Assembly: GCF_007829335.1 (NCBI RefSeq)
Contig: NZ_VIWO01000002.1
Coordinates: 124,001 to 188,000 of the forward strand
Source: Chitinophaga polysaccharea
GTDB taxonomy: Bacteria > Bacteroidota > Bacteroidia > Chitinophagales > Chitinophagaceae
DNA: 64,000 bases
Direction of reading: 5' to 3'
Positions 17,014-25,045 of the stretch are shown here, one piece after another (positions within the stretch are counted from its first letter, which is position 1; each line of letters starts with the position of its first letter). A model generated the notes under the pieces. The model saw only the letters and a program-made list of their open reading frames with translations, was not told the DNA's origin and made no database searches. The position numbers and the translations under genes were made by a program.

Positions 17014-17940
17014 ATGAAGAAAATCTGGATGTTTATCTTGCTGATAAGCGTGATGAAGGCGGCAACAGCGCAGGATTCAATATACATTTTCTCTTATTTT
17101 AAAGATAATGGGCAGGATGGGCTCCACCTCGCCTATAGCGAGGATGGCTATACCTGGAAGGAACTGGACAATGGCCGTTCCTACCTGCAGCCTACCGCAG
17201 GAAAAGATAAGCTCATGCGCGATCCTTGCGTAATCCGCGGCGCCGATGGATTGTTTCACATGGTGTGGACGGTTAGCTGGAATGAAAAAGGGATTGGCTA
17301 TGCCTCTTCCCCGGATTTGCTGCACTGGTCCGCCCAGCAAGACATTCCCGTTATGGAGCACGAGCCCGGCGCACTCAACTGCTGGGCGCCGGAAATCACC
17401 TACGATGCCCGCAGTAAAACCTACATGATTTACTGGGCTACCACCATTCCCGGGCGTTTCCCTGCCGGTGATACCAGCGGCGACGATAAATACAACCACC
17501 GCCTGTATTACGTTACCACTAAGAACTTTAAGCAGTTCACGCCTGCACGGGTACTGTACGACCAGGGATTCAACGTGATAGATGCTACCATCATACCCGA
17601 CAACAATCGCTACGTGATGTTTCTGAAAGATGAAACCCGGAAGCCGCCACAAAAAAATATCCGCTTTGCGGTCAGCAATAAATTGACCAGGGGATACGGA
17701 AAGCCGTCAGCGCCCATCACTGGTCAATACTGGGCGGAAGGTCCTACGGTATTGAAAAGAGGGAAGAAGTGGATCGTTTATTTTGATAAATACACCCAGG
17801 GCAGCTATGGCGCCATAAAATCGGAAGACAATGGGAAAACCTGGACCGACATCTCCGATAAACTGACCATGCCTAAAGGGCTCCGCCATGGAACAGTGGT
17901 GGCCATTACCCGGGAAGAATATAGTAAGCTGAAAGATTAG
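17014..17940 (+). CDS. Secreted GH43-like glycosidase
   Basis: This 308-residue protein starts with a signal peptide (MKKIWMFILLISVMKAATAQ), which is why 17014 is chosen over an in-frame ATG at 16942. The five-bladed propeller marks of GH43-type enzymes are present. They are MRDPCVIRGADGLFHMVWT with the candidate catalytic-base Asp, SPDLLHWS, NCWAPEITYD, NVIDATIIPD, and QYWAEGPTVLKRG with the candidate acid Glu. Such enzymes release arabinose or xylose from plant polysaccharides. The next gene is a GH51 arabinofuranosidase, so arabinan or arabinoxylan is the likely substrate. It is probably periplasmic or secreted. An element TTGACAATTAAT (16855-16866) lies upstream and recurs before the GH51 gene. 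Confidence 0.85.
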   Translation: MKKIWMFILLISVMKAATAQDSIYIFSYFKDNGQDGLHLAYSEDGYTWKELDNGRSYLQPTAGKDKLMRDPCVIRGADGLFHMVWTVSWNEKGIGYASSPDLLHWSAQQDIPVMEHEPGALNCWAPEITYDARSKTYMIYWATTIPGRFPAGDTSGDDKYNHRLYYVTTKNFKQFTPARVLYDQGFNVIDATIIPDNNRYVMFLKDETRKPPQKNIRFAVSNKLTRGYGKPSAPITGQYWAEGPTVLKRGKKWIVYFDKYTQGSYGAIKSEDNGKTWTDISDKLTMPKGLRHGTVVAITREEYSKLKD

Positions 17941-17943
17941 GCA

Positions 17944-18041
17944 GAAAGCAAAAAGCAAAAAGCTATCGTGGAGGATGATTACAGCGAATATTAAATATTC
18001 GCTAAAGTCTTCTTCACAATAGCTTTTTGTTTTTCGCTTTC
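17944..18041. repeat. Long nested inverted repeat between GH43 and GH51 genes
   Basis: Outer arms of 23 nt (17944-17966 and 18019-18041) pair with two mismatches. They consist of repeated AAAAGC units. Inside them an AT-rich palindrome (17983-18003) forms a second hairpin. The structure begins 3 nt after the GH43 stop and likely ends that transcript, and may act in both directions. The AAAAGC-type arms could be a dispersed intergenic repeat of this genome; that needs a genome search. Confidence 0.65.
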
Positions 18042-18152
18042 AGCTTTTCAATAAATAATTGTCAAATTGACGATTAATAAAATAATTTATTATTTTTCCG
18101 TTGAAAACAGCCGGCAGGATGTACAACACTGCCGGGAAAAGCATTCACGGTT

Positions 18153-20144
18153 ATGAAAAACAAAAACAAATGGTATGCTGCCAAAAAAACGCTCCCTGGT
18201 ATGGTAGCATGCCTGGCAGCAGCCCTCTGCAGCTTGTCTGCCAACGTTACTTATGCACAACAGCAAACAGCCGGGCAACCGGTAAATGGTATTCCTGCGA
18301 AAGCTATTTCTCCCAATTTGTTTGGTATCTTCTTCGAAGACATCAGCTATGCAGCGGATGGAGGACTTTACGCAGAACTGATCCAGAACAGGTCGTTCGA
18401 ATATACGCCGGCCGATCGCAGAAACTGGCATTCCCTCACCGCGTGGGAGTACCTCACCAAAGGCTATGGATATGGCTCCCTGTCGGTAGAAACGAAAGCG
18501 CCGGTGCATCCCAATAACCCGCATTATGTGGTGCTCAACGTAGACGATGCGGGGCAGGAAGGCGTAGGATTGGTAAATGATGGTTTCGATGGCATTGTGA
18601 TCAGGGCAGGGGAGCAGTACGACTTTTCGGTATTTACCCGCTTGTTGTCGGCGCAACCGATCCCGGTGACGGTACAGTTGAGAAGTAAGAAAGGAGAGAT
18701 TTACGCTGAAACGACCTTTACAGCGGCTGCCAAAAGCTGGAAAAAATATTCCCTGGCACTCACGCCCGGCAAGAGCGACGATAGCGCCAGGCTGGCCATT
18801 GTAGCCAAAACCAAAGGCATACTGGCTATCGATATGGTGTCCTTATTTCCGCATAAAACTTTCCATGGAAGAACAAACGGGTTGCGCCCGGACCTGGCCC
18901 AGGCTGTTGCCGATCTGCAACCGAAATTTATGCGCTTCCCCGGGGGCTGCCTGGTCCACGGCGATGGACTCGATAATATGTATCGCTGGAAGAATACCAT
19001 CGGCCCTGTGGAAGAGCGGAAGGAGCAAAGAAATATCTGGTCTTACCACCAGTCCACCGGCCTGGGGTATTTTGAGTACTTCCAGTTTTGCGAAGACATT
19101 GGCGCCAAACCCTTGCCGGTAGTACCTGCGGCGGTGAGTTGCCAGAACTCCGGCGGTACCTGGGCCATCGGCGGTACCGGGCAAAAAGCCCTGCCCCTGG
19201 CAGATATGTCGGGTTATATTCAAGAGATACTCGACCTGGTAGAATATGCCAATGGCTCCGCCACATCTAAATGGGGCGCTAAAAGAGCCGCTGCCGGCCA
19301 TCCGGCGCCTTTCCATCTCGAATACCTGGCCATCGGTAATGAAGACAAGCAAACACCTGAATTCCGGGAGCGTTTTAAAATGATTTACGACGCGGTGAAG
19401 AAGAAATACCCGAACATCACGCTGATCGGTACTTCCGGCCCCGGTTTTGAAGGAGAGGACTTTGAGGAAGGTTGGGCATTTGCTAACAAATATGGTTGGC
19501 AAATGATGGACGAACATTACTATGAGAACCCTGAATGGTTCCTGGCGCATACCCACCGCTATGATCAATACAACCGCAACGGTTCCAAAGTATATATAGG
19601 CGAGTATGCCTCTAAAGGAAATACATTGTTCAATGCCATGTCGGAAGCCTTGTATATGACGGGACTGGAACGCAACGGCGATGTGGTAAGCATGGCGTCT
19701 TATGCGCCGCTGCTGGCCAGAACGGCCCATACCTCCTGGAACCCCAACCTGATCTATTTCACCGGCAACAGCGTGTCGTTGACGCCCAATTATTATGTGC
19801 AGCAATTATTTTCCCGCAACAATGGTGACGTGTATTATGATAACGTGGTATCGTTTTCACCAGCCGACAGCCATACTGCCGGCGCTTCCTGCGTAAAGGA
19901 TACCAAAACCGGCGATGTGATTATCAAACTGGTAAATGCCGGTGATACGCCGGTTACCGCTACTGCCTCACTGCCTCCGCTGGGAACACGTTCAGGAATG
20001 GCTGTCATCACTGTTCTCAGCGGTGAAAGCAAAACGTCCACGCAAGCAGTGATCAAGACCACAGACTTTAAACCCGGGGAAACCCTGAGCTATACGTTGC
20101 CTCCTTATTCGTTGTCCGTGATCCGGGCAAAAACGAAAGACTAA
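18153..20144 (+). CDS. Alpha-L-arabinofuranosidase, GH51
   Basis: This 663-residue protein has an N-terminal signal sequence (to about residue 36, ending SANVTYAQ) and the full GH51 layout. A short strand region with NLFGIFFEDISYAADGG and a carbohydrate-binding-like insert come first. The barrel follows with MRFPGGCLVHGDG, LAIGNEDKQTPEF (acid/base Glu397) and VYIGEYASKGN (nucleophile Glu484), then a C-terminal beta domain. It releases terminal alpha-L-arabinofuranose from arabinan or arabinoxylan. The GH43 gene upstream and a second GH43 gene at 46920 fit the same job. The gene has its own 5' region after the nested hairpin and ends in a strong terminator (20151-20177). Confidence 0.95.
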   Translation: MKNKNKWYAAKKTLPGMVACLAAALCSLSANVTYAQQQTAGQPVNGIPAKAISPNLFGIFFEDISYAADGGLYAELIQNRSFEYTPADRRNWHSLTAWEYLTKGYGYGSLSVETKAPVHPNNPHYVVLNVDDAGQEGVGLVNDGFDGIVIRAGEQYDFSVFTRLLSAQPIPVTVQLRSKKGEIYAETTFTAAAKSWKKYSLALTPGKSDDSARLAIVAKTKGILAIDMVSLFPHKTFHGRTNGLRPDLAQAVADLQPKFMRFPGGCLVHGDGLDNMYRWKNTIGPVEERKEQRNIWSYHQSTGLGYFEYFQFCEDIGAKPLPVVPAAVSCQNSGGTWAIGGTGQKALPLADMSGYIQEILDLVEYANGSATSKWGAKRAAAGHPAPFHLEYLAIGNEDKQTPEFRERFKMIYDAVKKKYPNITLIGTSGPGFEGEDFEEGWAFANKYGWQMMDEHYYENPEWFLAHTHRYDQYNRNGSKVYIGEYASKGNTLFNAMSEALYMTGLERNGDVVSMASYAPLLARTAHTSWNPNLIYFTGNSVSLTPNYYVQQLFSRNNGDVYYDNVVSFSPADSHTAGASCVKDTKTGDVIIKLVNAGDTPVTATASLPPLGTRSGMAVITVLSGESKTSTQAVIKTTDFKPGETLSYTLPPYSLSVIRAKTKD

Positions 20145-20150
20145 TCATTC

Positions 20151-20177
20151 CCCGGCGCCGGCATTACCGGCGCCGGG
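20151..20177. terminator. GC-rich hairpin between convergent genes
   Basis: Perfect 11-bp arms CCCGGCGCCGG and CCGGCGCCGGG flank the loop CATTA. It sits between the GH51 stop (20144) and the stop of the convergent DUF4440-like gene (20186). It lacks a long T tract. Confidence 0.65.
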
Positions 20178-20185
20178 ATCAGGTA

Positions 20186-21112
20186 TTAGTGCAAACTAAT
20201 AACCCGGGATATCTGCCAATGGCCATCCGTATTTTTCCAGAGCACAATAAACTTACTGGCTTTAGACGGGGTGCCCACTGGCTGTTGATTGTTATGAAAC
20301 CGGTGATAGGCTATTTCCACCGCGCCATACCCGTGAATCGGGTATACTTCCAGGCTGCCAGGCACGAGTTCCCGGCTTACCTTGCCGCAGATATTTTTAC
20401 GGGTAGACTCCAGCACGTCTTTTTTGGAAGCACTCAAGCCTGTTTGGTCATGATAAAATTCCAGGCTGTCACTGAATGTATTGGTCATCGTTTCCATATC
20501 GCAGTTGTTATAAGCATGGAAGAACAGGCTGTCTTGCCGCGCAATCACTGCATATAATGGTTCAGCAGAGGGCACATAGGGGTTAGGGGCATAACGGGGC
20601 TGCCCGGCATCAGGAAAATTGGTTTTCACCGCATAGTCCAGCTCACTCACCATCTTCCAGTCGTTGCCCTGCTTTTTCCAGTTGCGCGTAAATTTAGATT
20701 CCTCCACCAATCGTTCTCCTCCCTGCTCCGATAGCACATACAGGCGTTGTATCCCCGTTTGTATGGCCTCCAGGCTGTTGACCGGGATCACCTGCAGGCT
20801 GTTGCCCACAATTTCACGGCGCATCTCCGGCGTATGGCTCGTACAGCGGCGCTGGATGTTTTCAATAAAATTGGTCAGCGACTGCGTGCCGGTAGGACCA
20901 TCAGACCCGTTATCATGATAGAATACAAAGTCCGGAGCGAAGATTTCGTGTAGCCGTTGCACATTGCAGCTGTGAAAGGCAATATCAAACAACAGGCTGT
21001 CCTTCGCTTTCAAAGTCCCATAAAGCGCCGTTGTTGCCTGTCCCCGGGCGCCGATCGCCTGGAGGGATAGCGCGCCTATTATAATCGTAAATAATTTAAT
21101 GTGTCTGGTCAT
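20186..21112 (-). CDS. Secreted protein with two SnoaL/DUF4440-like domains
   Basis: This 308-residue protein has a signal peptide (MTRHIKLFTIIIGALSLQAI, then GARGQ). It holds two tandem NTF2-like domains of the DUF4440 type. Each opens with the motif AKDSLLFDIAFHSCNVQRL or ARQDSLFFHAYNNCDMETM, followed by FVFYHDNGSD or LEFYHDQTG, and ends with WKMVSELDYA or WQISRVISLH. The duplication is clear from these paired motifs. Such domains bind small ligands or act as cyclases and isomerases, but the exported versions in Bacteroidota have no known reaction. It is likely transcribed alone. The ATG at 21112 is the one that places the signal peptide. Confidence 0.78.
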   Translation of the reverse strand: MTRHIKLFTIIIGALSLQAIGARGQATTALYGTLKAKDSLLFDIAFHSCNVQRLHEIFAPDFVFYHDNGSDGPTGTQSLTNFIENIQRRCTSHTPEMRREIVGNSLQVIPVNSLEAIQTGIQRLYVLSEQGGERLVEESKFTRNWKKQGNDWKMVSELDYAVKTNFPDAGQPRYAPNPYVPSAEPLYAVIARQDSLFFHAYNNCDMETMTNTFSDSLEFYHDQTGLSASKKDVLESTRKNICGKVSRELVPGSLEVYPIHGYGAVEIAYHRFHNNQQPVGTPSKASKFIVLWKNTDGHWQISRVISLH

Positions 21113-21353
21113 GACATGATTTTTAGCTGTAGATACTGTATAAATGGATGATTGGTGTAATGCAAAGATATGGGTATTTAATGGTAGTATGCAATGCATA
21201 TTACATAGTTTTCAAATAAATATGGATCAACGGTAAGTATTGTCCAGTGCTGGCGGTGTTATTTTTTATATTATCTTTAATAAGTTGATCCCTGAAATTC
21301 CATTATGATCCTGTGATGTTTAGTTAGTAGAAATTCTCGTAAACCCTCAAATT

Positions 21354-21782
21354 ATGATATGCCACTTTAGGAAAATTTCATGTGTATTGTTATTGACTAC
21401 CCAAATGGGTAACGCTACTGCGCAGAAGGAGATTGCCTCGCTGCCTGCTGCCAATGACAGTTCTTATGGCTATACAGCGGCCAACCCTGTAAAACTTAAG
21501 AAAGGTAATGTGGAGAGAAGCATCCTCCATACAATGGATTACCTGGCCGGATTAGTGACGGCAGATAACCAGGCGCTGGTGCTGATAAAACGCATCTCGG
21601 TACCGGCCCCCGGGCGTTCCGCCACCGCTGTCAGCGAGCGGTTTGGCGTGGCCAAACCCGGCATACTGGATAAATATGTTTTCGTAACCGCCACTTCAAA
21701 AGATACGATTACCCTGTTCGTAGATATTTATAACAAAAGCAAAACCATGATACCAGCAGGACTGAAATATGTACAACCCTGA
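21354..21782 (+). CDS. Small exported hypothetical protein
   Basis: This 142-residue protein has a signal-like N-terminus (FRKISCVLLLTTQMGNATAQ). The mature part begins near NDSSYGYTAANPVKLKKGN, a pattern I associate with a widespread Bacteroidota family of exported proteins of unknown role. It contains no enzymatic motif that I recognise. It lies 51 nt upstream of a GNAT gene on the same strand, and no direct functional link is evident. Confidence 0.65.
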   Translation: MICHFRKISCVLLLTTQMGNATAQKEIASLPAANDSSYGYTAANPVKLKKGNVERSILHTMDYLAGLVTADNQALVLIKRISVPAPGRSATAVSERFGVAKPGILDKYVFVTATSKDTITLFVDIYNKSKTMIPAGLKYVQP

Positions 21783-21833
21783 TAGATTTCGTGTATACTT
21801 CCCCGTTAAACCGGAAAGCTGTATTATTGTAGG

Positions 21834-22271
21834 ATGATACCAGTGATTGACAACGTGCGATCAGCCGATTTCCCAGGCATAGTTGCCATATGGGAAGCCG
21901 CCGTCAGGGCTACGCACGATTTTTTAACGGAAGAGGATATTCAATTTTTTAAACCGCTTATTTTAAACGAATACCTGCCAGCTGTTAATCTGCGCTGTGT
22001 GAGAAATAAAAATGGTGATATGCTGGGGTTCATTGGTGTGGCGGAGAATAAAATAGAGATGTTATTTGTTCATCCCGATGCCCACGGTAAAGGAATCGGC
22101 AAAGCCCTGTTGAACTACGCTATAGCGCAGCAAGGCGCCACAGCAGTCGATGTGAACGAACAGAATCCACAGGCCGTTGCCTTTTATTTACATATGGGCT
22201 TCCGGGTAACAGCACGATCTGCCACCGATGGGATGGGAAAACCTTTTCCATTATTACACATGGCACTATAA
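21834..22271 (+). CDS. GNAT-family N-acetyltransferase
   Basis: This cytoplasmic protein of 145 residues has the GNAT core: IEMLFVHPDAHGKGIGKALLNYA contributes the acetyl-CoA-binding loop (HGKGIGKAL). It is followed by VDVNEQNPQAVAFYLHMGF, the typical motif B. The N-terminal FPGIVAIWEAAVRATHDFL resembles YjaB-type acetyltransferases. It should transfer an acetyl group from acetyl-CoA to an amine; the acceptor is unknown. The transcript ends at the hairpin just downstream. Confidence 0.85.
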   Translation: MIPVIDNVRSADFPGIVAIWEAAVRATHDFLTEEDIQFFKPLILNEYLPAVNLRCVRNKNGDMLGFIGVAENKIEMLFVHPDAHGKGIGKALLNYAIAQQGATAVDVNEQNPQAVAFYLHMGFRVTARSATDGMGKPFPLLHMAL

Positions 22272-22274
22272 TAA

Positions 22275-22312
22275 AAAGGAAAAAGGCTGTACACATACAG
22301 CCTTTTTCCTTT
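22275..22312. terminator. Bidirectional terminator
   Basis: Perfect 17-bp arms (22275-22291 and 22296-22312) with loop CACA carry A-rich and T-rich flanks on either side. It can end both the GNAT transcript (+) and the SH3-domain gene (-). Confidence 0.85.
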
Positions 22313-22330
22313 ATGATCTCTTACTCGTGC

Positions 22331-22753
22331 TTACTCAACAGGCGTCAGGTATTGCGCATAGGCATACCCTTCTGCTCCGCCATCAGTACGGATTAACCAC
22401 CACTGGTCACTCTGTTTGCTGATCAGTGAAACCACTTCATTGTGCGCAGCTTTACCTACAATCGGCTGATCAGTGCCCGGACCCTTACGGATATTCAGGT
22501 TCGTGGAGTCAGTAGTCACCGTCAGTTTAGCGCCCGCTACTGCCGTGGCTACATTGATGTTCATGACTACATCGCCGGCCAGGAAGTTAGGATCTATCTT
22601 GCCGTAAATGTCCCACAGCTGGTCTTTTACAGCGCCGCTGGGTGCTTCGCCATCAATATGTAATACGCCATCCTGTTCAGCTACCTGGAGATTGGTGGTG
22701 CCGGAGGATTTAGCTGCATCAATCAGCTCTTTGTATTTATCCTGTAATGCCAT
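22331..22753 (-). CDS. BON-like plus bacterial SH3-domain protein
   Basis: This 140-residue protein lacks a signal peptide. The first 70 residues (LQVAEQDGVLHIDGEAPSG, then KDQLWDIYGKI) resemble one BON-like domain. The last 65 residues are an SH3_3 domain (LNIRKGPGTDQPIVGKAA, then QWWLIRTDGGAEGYAYAQYL). SH3_3 domains usually bind peptidoglycan, and BON domains bind membranes or mediate contacts. The missing export signal is odd for that job. It follows the BON lipoprotein gene on the same strand by 24 nt, so the two are likely an operon. Confidence 0.78.
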   Translation of the reverse strand: MALQDKYKELIDAAKSSGTTNLQVAEQDGVLHIDGEAPSGAVKDQLWDIYGKIDPNFLAGDVVMNINVATAVAGAKLTVTTDSTNLNIRKGPGTDQPIVGKAAHNEVVSLISKQSDQWWLIRTDGGAEGYAYAQYLTPVE

Positions 22754-22777
22754 GATTAATAAATTTAGGGGTGGAAA

Positions 22778-23275
22778 TTATTTTACTTTCAAACCGGAAG
22801 CATCAACTTTCTTCGGTTTCAACGCATCCAATGCCATTTTCAGTTTTTTCCAGCGATCTGCTTTTGCTTCTCCGGTGATAGTAATAACACCGTCTTTTAC
22901 ATCTGCTGTAATACCAGGAAAATCTTTTACGATATCTGCTACTGAAGTCTTCAGCGCATCATCAGCAGTGGCAACAGGGGCTGCCGGAGGAGGTGGAGGA
23001 GGAGGCGTTACGGTAATGTTGTCTACCACGCTTTTTACCCCAGCTGTTACTTTGGCGGTATTTTCCGCCGCATCTTTGTCCGCTTCACTAGCAACGGTTC
23101 CTGTAAGCGTAACTACACCATCTTTTACATCAGCGCTAACGCCGGGACTCGACTGTAAAGCCGCTACTACCGCAGCTTTGATGTCCGCATCTTTAGGTTT
23201 TGATTTACAGGAAATCATAAACATAAGTCCTGCAGCAAGGGCGAGTGAGGTCAGGTGTTTCATTTTCATAGTCAT
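22778..23275 (-). CDS. Two-BON-domain lipoprotein with polyproline linker
   Basis: This 165-residue protein has a lipoprotein signal peptide ending LMFMISCKSK, with Cys as the lipidation site. Two BON domains, with the paired phrases PGVSADVKDGVVTLTGTV and PGITADVKDGVITITGEA, are joined by a linker with a run of eight prolines. The near-identity of the two domain cores points to a recent internal duplication. BON proteins such as OsmY help keep the envelope intact under stress. It is the first gene of a two-gene operon with the BON/SH3 protein. The polyproline run may require elongation factor P for efficient translation; that is established for such runs in general. Confidence 0.85.
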   Translation of the reverse strand: MTMKMKHLTSLALAAGLMFMISCKSKPKDADIKAAVVAALQSSPGVSADVKDGVVTLTGTVASEADKDAAENTAKVTAGVKSVVDNITVTPPPPPPPAAPVATADDALKTSVADIVKDFPGITADVKDGVITITGEAKADRWKKLKMALDALKPKKVDASGLKVK

Positions 23276-23634
23276 ACTGTGTTTTAGTAATGAAATAATA
23301 ATTCTTAAGTTAAGTATCTTTTTTCAACTGGCCATCACGCCATTGTATGTTGTTTATTTTTTAATACGACGCTTCAGCCTGTAAAATCATGCCGTTTTTT
23401 TATCTACCTCAAAAAATCCCCCATTTTTTTAAAACCCCGTATGGAATTTATACCACCTCCGCATCATGCCGCCAAACAACGATAAAAAGACAGATTATAT
23501 TGAAAGTATCGTCCTGGTTAATAAATATTTATGGCGTTTACATAAATTTTAGTTCTATGTTTTTACCCGGATAACAATGACATATATACGATAATATAAG
23601 GTATTTATATTGAGAAAAATAAAAATATATCCCT
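23276..23634. other. AT-rich divergent intergenic region
   Basis: This stretch contains many T and A runs and no frame with coding character. It must hold the promoters of the BON lipoprotein gene (-) and perhaps of the barrel fragment (+). I see no clear operator or hairpin. Confidence 0.4.
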
Positions 23635-24723
23635 TTGAAATGTTTATGCTGTTTACTGTTGCTCCCCGCCGGGTTAATGGCCCAGGAAAATAAGCCGGTA
23701 ACCCCGGTTATTTCCAGCGACTATCAACGCCTGATACACGCCGACGGTATAGTCCCATCCAGGTATTCCACTCATCGCCCGCTCCAGGTGAAGAAAATGG
23801 CGTTTGCCAATGCGCCACTCCTGAAACTGGCCGTTCGCCGCGATGAACTGGTCATGCGCCAGCAATACCCCACCACATTATATATTAATGGCGCCTATTC
23901 CGCTACCATGGAACTGAAAACGGTTAACCGGCAGCCCGCCCTGCAGGCGCAGTTTGTACAAGGCCACTCCGGCGCCTGGCAGAGACCAGCCACCAATGAA
24001 CTGTTTAGCTATGGCCCCATGCTGCAGAGCCTCGAATTCGACGGCAGTACCTACCCCTGGGACATCAACGGGAAACTGGTGCCTGCCGGTACAGGCAACG
24101 GGCATAACGCCATCGCCTATAGGAACGATATCTTTCGCACCGGCAGCCGCTTTACCCAGCGCTTCGACCTGCAATCCAGGCTGATGCAGCAACGTAATAA
24201 TATAGTGGAGCTCAACCTGTACCTGGCACATAGCAATGAAAACACGGTAATACGCGACAACAACAACTATCACAAAGAACTCAGCGCCACTGCCATCGCC
24301 CGGATAAAATGGCTCCGCATCGCCGGCGCCTTCCAATATGCCGCCGACGCCTTTTCAAATACCAACCGCAACGGATTCCTGAACCAGGTATACCGCCAGT
24401 CTATCCTGACCCCTGTGAGCTTCAATAACGCACAGGGCTACACGCTGGGCGCCGGCCAGAGAAGCTATAGCCTCCTGGCCGACAACCCCGGCTTCCTGCT
24501 CCATAACCCCCATCACTACGCCAACGCTGCCAGCCGTCGCGTGAACCTGGTCCTGGAAAGAAACAGCTATAAGAAAGTGAAGTATACGGTGAGCCAGCTG
24601 TTCGACCGGCATACCGGCAACAGCGACGCTGTCTTTGTTACGGCCTGCACGGGCCCACTTTCTTATCCTGTCCCGAAATATTTTGTGGATTACTCTCTTT
24701 TACCTACTTTTATATTTAGATAG
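23635..24723 (+). CDS. Truncated SusC-like outer-membrane barrel protein
   Basis: A TTG start at 23635 gives a signal peptide (MKCLCCLLLLPAGLMAQ) and 362 residues. From about residue 110 the sequence matches the central part of SusC-like TonB receptors: SGAWQRPATNELFSYGP, LEFDGSTYPWDINGKLVP, GTGNGHNAIAYRNDIFRTG, then barrel strands with SNTNRNGFLNQVYRQSILTP and HNPHHYANAASRRVNLVLE. The plug, the TonB box and the C-terminal half of the barrel are missing. Normal family length is about 1000 residues. The tail (LSYPVPKYFVDYSLLPTFIF) runs straight into the promoter of the next gene, as if the true 3' end were lost. It is either a degraded receptor or a repurposed short barrel. Confidence 0.6.
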   Translation: MKCLCCLLLLPAGLMAQENKPVTPVISSDYQRLIHADGIVPSRYSTHRPLQVKKMAFANAPLLKLAVRRDELVMRQQYPTTLYINGAYSATMELKTVNRQPALQAQFVQGHSGAWQRPATNELFSYGPMLQSLEFDGSTYPWDINGKLVPAGTGNGHNAIAYRNDIFRTGSRFTQRFDLQSRLMQQRNNIVELNLYLAHSNENTVIRDNNNYHKELSATAIARIKWLRIAGAFQYAADAFSNTNRNGFLNQVYRQSILTPVSFNNAQGYTLGAGQRSYSLLADNPGFLLHNPHHYANAASRRVNLVLERNSYKKVKYTVSQLFDRHTGNSDAVFVTACTGPLSYPVPKYFVDYSLLPTFIFR

Positions 24724-24736
24724 TTGTCTAAATATA
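24711..24736 (+). promoter_or_regulatory. SdpR-type operator
   Basis: Perfect 10-bp arms TATATTTAGA (24711-24720) and TCTAAATATA (24727-24736) have a 6-nt centre. It lies 7 nt before the ATG of the ArsR/SdpR-like gene and overlaps the stop of the preceding frame. This is a likely autorepressor site. Confidence 0.65.
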
Positions 24737-24742
24737 TATCTA

Positions 24743-25045
24743 ATGAACAACGTTTTCAAAGCGCTCAATGATAAAACCCGCCGGGATATCTTGGAGCTGC
24801 TGAAGCAGGAAGACATGACGGCGGGACAGATTGCCGACCACTTTAATTTTTCCAAACCGACCATCTCGCATCACCTGGATTTGCTAAAACAGGCGGAATT
24901 ACTGACCAGCGTGAAAAAGGGACAGTTTGTGTTTTACTCCCTTAACACCACGGTGATGGACGAGTTATTAAAGTGGATGCTGCAGTTTACCGCCGATACC
25001 TTACCTCTCAAAAAGAAAATAACACCCCGCTATGAAGGAAAATAA
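24743..25045 (+). CDS. ArsR/SdpR-family autorepressor
   Basis: This is a compact winged-helix protein of 100 residues: MNNVFKALNDKTRRDILELL, then TAGQIADHFNFSKPTISHHL as the recognition helix, and KKGQFVFYSLNTTVMDEL as the wing. The match is to SdpR-type ArsR proteins rather than metal sensors, since no cysteine pair is present. The downstream SdpI-like gene overlaps its end by 14 nt. In Bacillus, SdpR represses its operon and is relieved when SdpI binds toxin. The same logic is possible here but inferred. The ATG at 24743 is supported by the operator immediately upstream. Confidence 0.88.
   Translation: MNNVFKALNDKTRRDILELLKQEDMTAGQIADHFNFSKPTISHHLDLLKQAELLTSVKKGQFVFYSLNTTVMDELLKWMLQFTADTLPLKKKITPRYEGK

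Noticed and set aside
17944..18041. CRISPR-like repeats from the AAAAGC units
   Set aside because: The units are short, contiguous and arranged as inverted arms; there are no spacers.
18843..19805. A 320-codon minus-strand frame
   Set aside because: It is antisense to the GH51 gene, whose catalytic motifs are intact.
22608..23384. A 258-codon plus-strand frame rich in Ser and Ala
   Set aside because: It is antisense to the BON and BON-SH3 genes.
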